Shown: piece by piece, positions 31,565 through 33,156 of the stretch | Layout: every line of letters begins with the position of its first letter | How positions within the stretch are numbered: position 1 is the stretch's first letter | DNA from: an uncultured Lachnospiraceae bacterium | Lineage (GTDB): Bacteria; Bacillota; Clostridia; Lachnospirales; Lachnospiraceae | Reading direction: 5' to 3' | Assembly: GCA_910579495.1 (NCBI GenBank) | Contig: CAJTVD010000045.1 | Span: 1-33,156, forward strand | Length of the DNA: 33,156 bases | The notes under the pieces: generated by a model | What the model was told of the DNA's origin: nothing | Databases searched by the model: none | The model's input: only the letters and a program-made list of their open reading frames with translations | Program-made: the position numbers and the translations under genes

Positions 31565-32262
31565 GCGGACTGGTAGAAGTAATGAACCTTACCAAAGTAT
31601 ATGATAAGAATAAGCTTGCCCTGGACCAGATGAACCTGACAATACCCAGGGGAAAGATTATTGGGCTCCTTGGCCCTAATGGCAGCGGCAAGACCACTTT
31701 GATCAAGCTGGTCAACGGGCTTTTGGTTGCCACAAAAGGGCAGATCCTGATCAACGGCAGGCCGCCGGGGCCGGAGAGCAAAAGCTGCGTATCCTATCTG
31801 CCGGAGAGGACATATTTCCAAAACAGCATGAAGGTGAAGGAGCTGATAGCTTTTTTTGCGGATTTTTACAGGGATTTCCATATAGAGAAAGCAAAGCAGA
31901 TGCTGGCCAATTTAAGGATAAGCGAGGATGCCCAGTTGAAGACCCTTTCCAAGGGAACCAAGGAGAAGGTGCAGCTTATTATGGTTATGAGCAGGCAGGC
32001 CCAGCTTTATATCTTAGATGAGCCCATTGCGGGGGTTGACCCTGCCGCCAGGGATTATATTTTGAGGACGATTATCAGTAATTATAATGAAAATGCAACG
32101 GTTCTCATATCCACCCACCTGATCACTGATATTGAAAAGGTGTTGGATGAGGTAATCTTTATCAGGGACGGACGGGTGGTGCTCCAGGATACGGTGGAAA
32201 ATATCCGGGAGCAGAAAGGGAAGTCGGTGGATTCCTATTTCAGGGAGGTATTTGCATGTTAG
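31561..32262 (+). CDS. ABC transporter ATP-binding protein
   Basis: This 233-residue ATPase has Walker A GPNGSGKTT (about residues 41-49), signature region TLSKGTKEKVQL in place of LSGGQ, Walker B LYILDEPIAGVDP, and the switch His in STH. The LSKGxKEK signature is typical of YtrB/BcrA-like exporters. It starts within the regulator stop and overlaps the permease start by seven bases, so translation is coupled through the operon. Confidence 0.94.
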   Translation: MSGLVEVMNLTKVYDKNKLALDQMNLTIPRGKIIGLLGPNGSGKTTLIKLVNGLLVATKGQILINGRPPGPESKSCVSYLPERTYFQNSMKVKELIAFFADFYRDFHIEKAKQMLANLRISEDAQLKTLSKGTKEKVQLIMVMSRQAQLYILDEPIAGVDPAARDYILRTIISNYNENATVLISTHLITDIEKVLDEVIFIRDGRVVLQDTVENIREQKGKSVDSYFREVFAC

Positions 32263-33104
32263 GGAAATTATTAAAGCATGAGTGGAAAGCGGTCTGGAAG
32301 GTGCCCACGCTTCTCATTGGCATCCTGTTATTGATGGCGGCGGTGGCGGGAGTCACTTTCATGCTGCCTATATGGGACAGCGAATGGGTGGGGCTTCCCA
32401 TGTCAGGGGCGATGCTGGTGATGGTGTATTATTTCGCCATCTTTGCCTGTGGGTTTGGGATTATGGTTTATTTGGCAGTGCGGTTCTACAAAAATATGTT
32501 TACCGATGAAGGCTACCTGACCCATACCCTGCCGGTAACCCCCAGGGCGCTTTTATTAAATAAGGTGATCACCATGAGCGCATGGAACCTTATTGGCATT
32601 GCTGCCATATTTGTAAGCATCTTCATTTTCGTGGGGATTATGGTGCTGGTGCTTTTGCCAAAGAACAGTTCCTTTGCAAGGGATATCCTGGAGGCTGTCC
32701 AGAGGATGGTGGTAGGCTGGCCGGAGCTTTTAAAAGAACCGGGAATGGAAGGCTTTGGCGGGTTCTGCATCAGTATCCTATGCCTGATATTTGTGGGGGC
32801 TTTTGGAAGTACGATGCTGACCATTGGATCCATTACCTTGGGACAGATGGTGAGAAAGCACAGAATCCTTGGGGCGATCGGCGCATATTTTGCCATCGGT
32901 ATGGCAATACAGTTTGTCTCCACGGCAATATTGATTCCCATTATGCTGACATACGTTAATAATTTCAGCTGGAATACGCAAGTATCGCCTTTTCCGGTTT
33001 TTACCCTGATTTACTCTGTGCTGATGCTTGTGATGCTGGCAGTGGGGGTGGGGCTGTATTTCTTAAGTGAATATCTGGTTAAAAAGCAGTTGGAGCTGGA
33101 TTAG
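32256..33104 (+). CDS. ABC-2 type permease subunit
   Basis: The 282-residue integral membrane protein has six hydrophobic segments, with a start MLGKLLKHEWKAVWK common to this permease type. It would form the channel for the preceding ATPase. The substrate is unknown; YtrA-linked systems often act on envelope-targeting compounds. The gene is complete, ending 52 bases from the window edge. The remaining bases show a GC-rich segment (AAAAGGCCCCGGC) that may begin a terminator. Confidence 0.88.
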   Translation: MLGKLLKHEWKAVWKVPTLLIGILLLMAAVAGVTFMLPIWDSEWVGLPMSGAMLVMVYYFAIFACGFGIMVYLAVRFYKNMFTDEGYLTHTLPVTPRALLLNKVITMSAWNLIGIAAIFVSIFIFVGIMVLVLLPKNSSFARDILEAVQRMVVGWPELLKEPGMEGFGGFCISILCLIFVGAFGSTMLTIGSITLGQMVRKHRILGAIGAYFAIGMAIQFVSTAILIPIMLTYVNNFSWNTQVSPFPVFTLIYSVLMLVMLAVGVGLYFLSEYLVKKQLELD

Positions 33105-33156
33105 CAGCTTCTTTGGCTTTGGCGGCGGCCATGCATTAGAAAAGGCCCCGGCTGGG

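Noticed and set aside
1..33156. CRISPR arrays, tRNA or rRNA genes, prophage or conjugation genes
   Set aside because: No regular short repeats, cloverleaf sequences, or recognisable phage or transfer proteins were seen on either strand.

Overview
The window reads as a chromosomal segment of a gut-type Lachnospiraceae (Firmicutes, Clostridia). The evidence is the paired glgC/glgD ADP-glucose pyrophosphorylase, secA followed directly by a prfB that uses the RF2 +1 frameshift, a SprA-related HExxH protein, a DUF975 membrane protein, a YtrA-type GntR with an ABC exporter, strong AGGAGG-type ribosome binding sites, and intracellular glycoside hydrolases under a LacI regulator. No rRNA, tRNA, CRISPR or phage genes are visible. 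The species cannot be fixed from this alone.

Positions 1-2147 are an AT-rich accessory stretch. It holds a P-loop kinase-like/GNAT fusion preceded by a ten-residue leader peptide and overlapping hairpins (a translation-attenuation layout), a GNAT pseudogene with an internal deletion, and remnant sequence. Positions 2148-4139 are a complete ISL3-family insertion sequence with 23-bp perfect inverted repeats and an 8-bp target duplication. Its transposase is split by a -1 frame change exactly at an A_AAA_AAC heptamer, so two catalytic Asp lie in the first ORF and the Glu in the second. The element sits inside the loop region of a Rho-independent terminator just upstream of rtcB, and rtcB itself has a small frameshifting deletion near its 3' end.

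Positions 5377-15228 are a glycan-catabolism locus. A LacI repressor is divergent from GH130 phosphorylase, GH38 alpha-mannosidase, GH3 and GH20 genes. All four enzymes lack signal peptides, so oligosaccharides are probably imported and cut in the cytoplasm. Alpha-mannoside removal, Man-beta-1,4-GlcNAc phosphorolysis and beta-HexNAc removal together suggest N-glycan or mannan fragments. No transporter is encoded here. The glycogen genes glgC-glgD follow, convergent with this operon.

Positions 18052-20744 hold a LytTR response regulator, a GHKL histidine kinase and a small charged helical protein. Positions 20934-23290 (minus strand) hold an ECF sigma factor, a membrane-anchored putative anti-sigma factor and a lipoprotein; an ECF-type promoter lies upstream of the sigma gene. 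A structured leader precedes secA (promoter 23693-23721). It contains three successive hairpins and a short ORF whose C-terminal residues resemble the SecM arrest sequence. prfB follows. The right end carries three minus-strand genes (DUF975 protein, SprA-related protein, small membrane protein), a methyltransferase with an LspA-like peptidase, and a self-regulated GntR/ABC-transporter operon with a clear bipartite operator.

The observations most worth checking are the secA leader, the apparently programmed frameshift in the ISL3 transposase, the leader peptide upstream of the GNAT fusion, and the IS insertion into the rtcB-proximal terminator.
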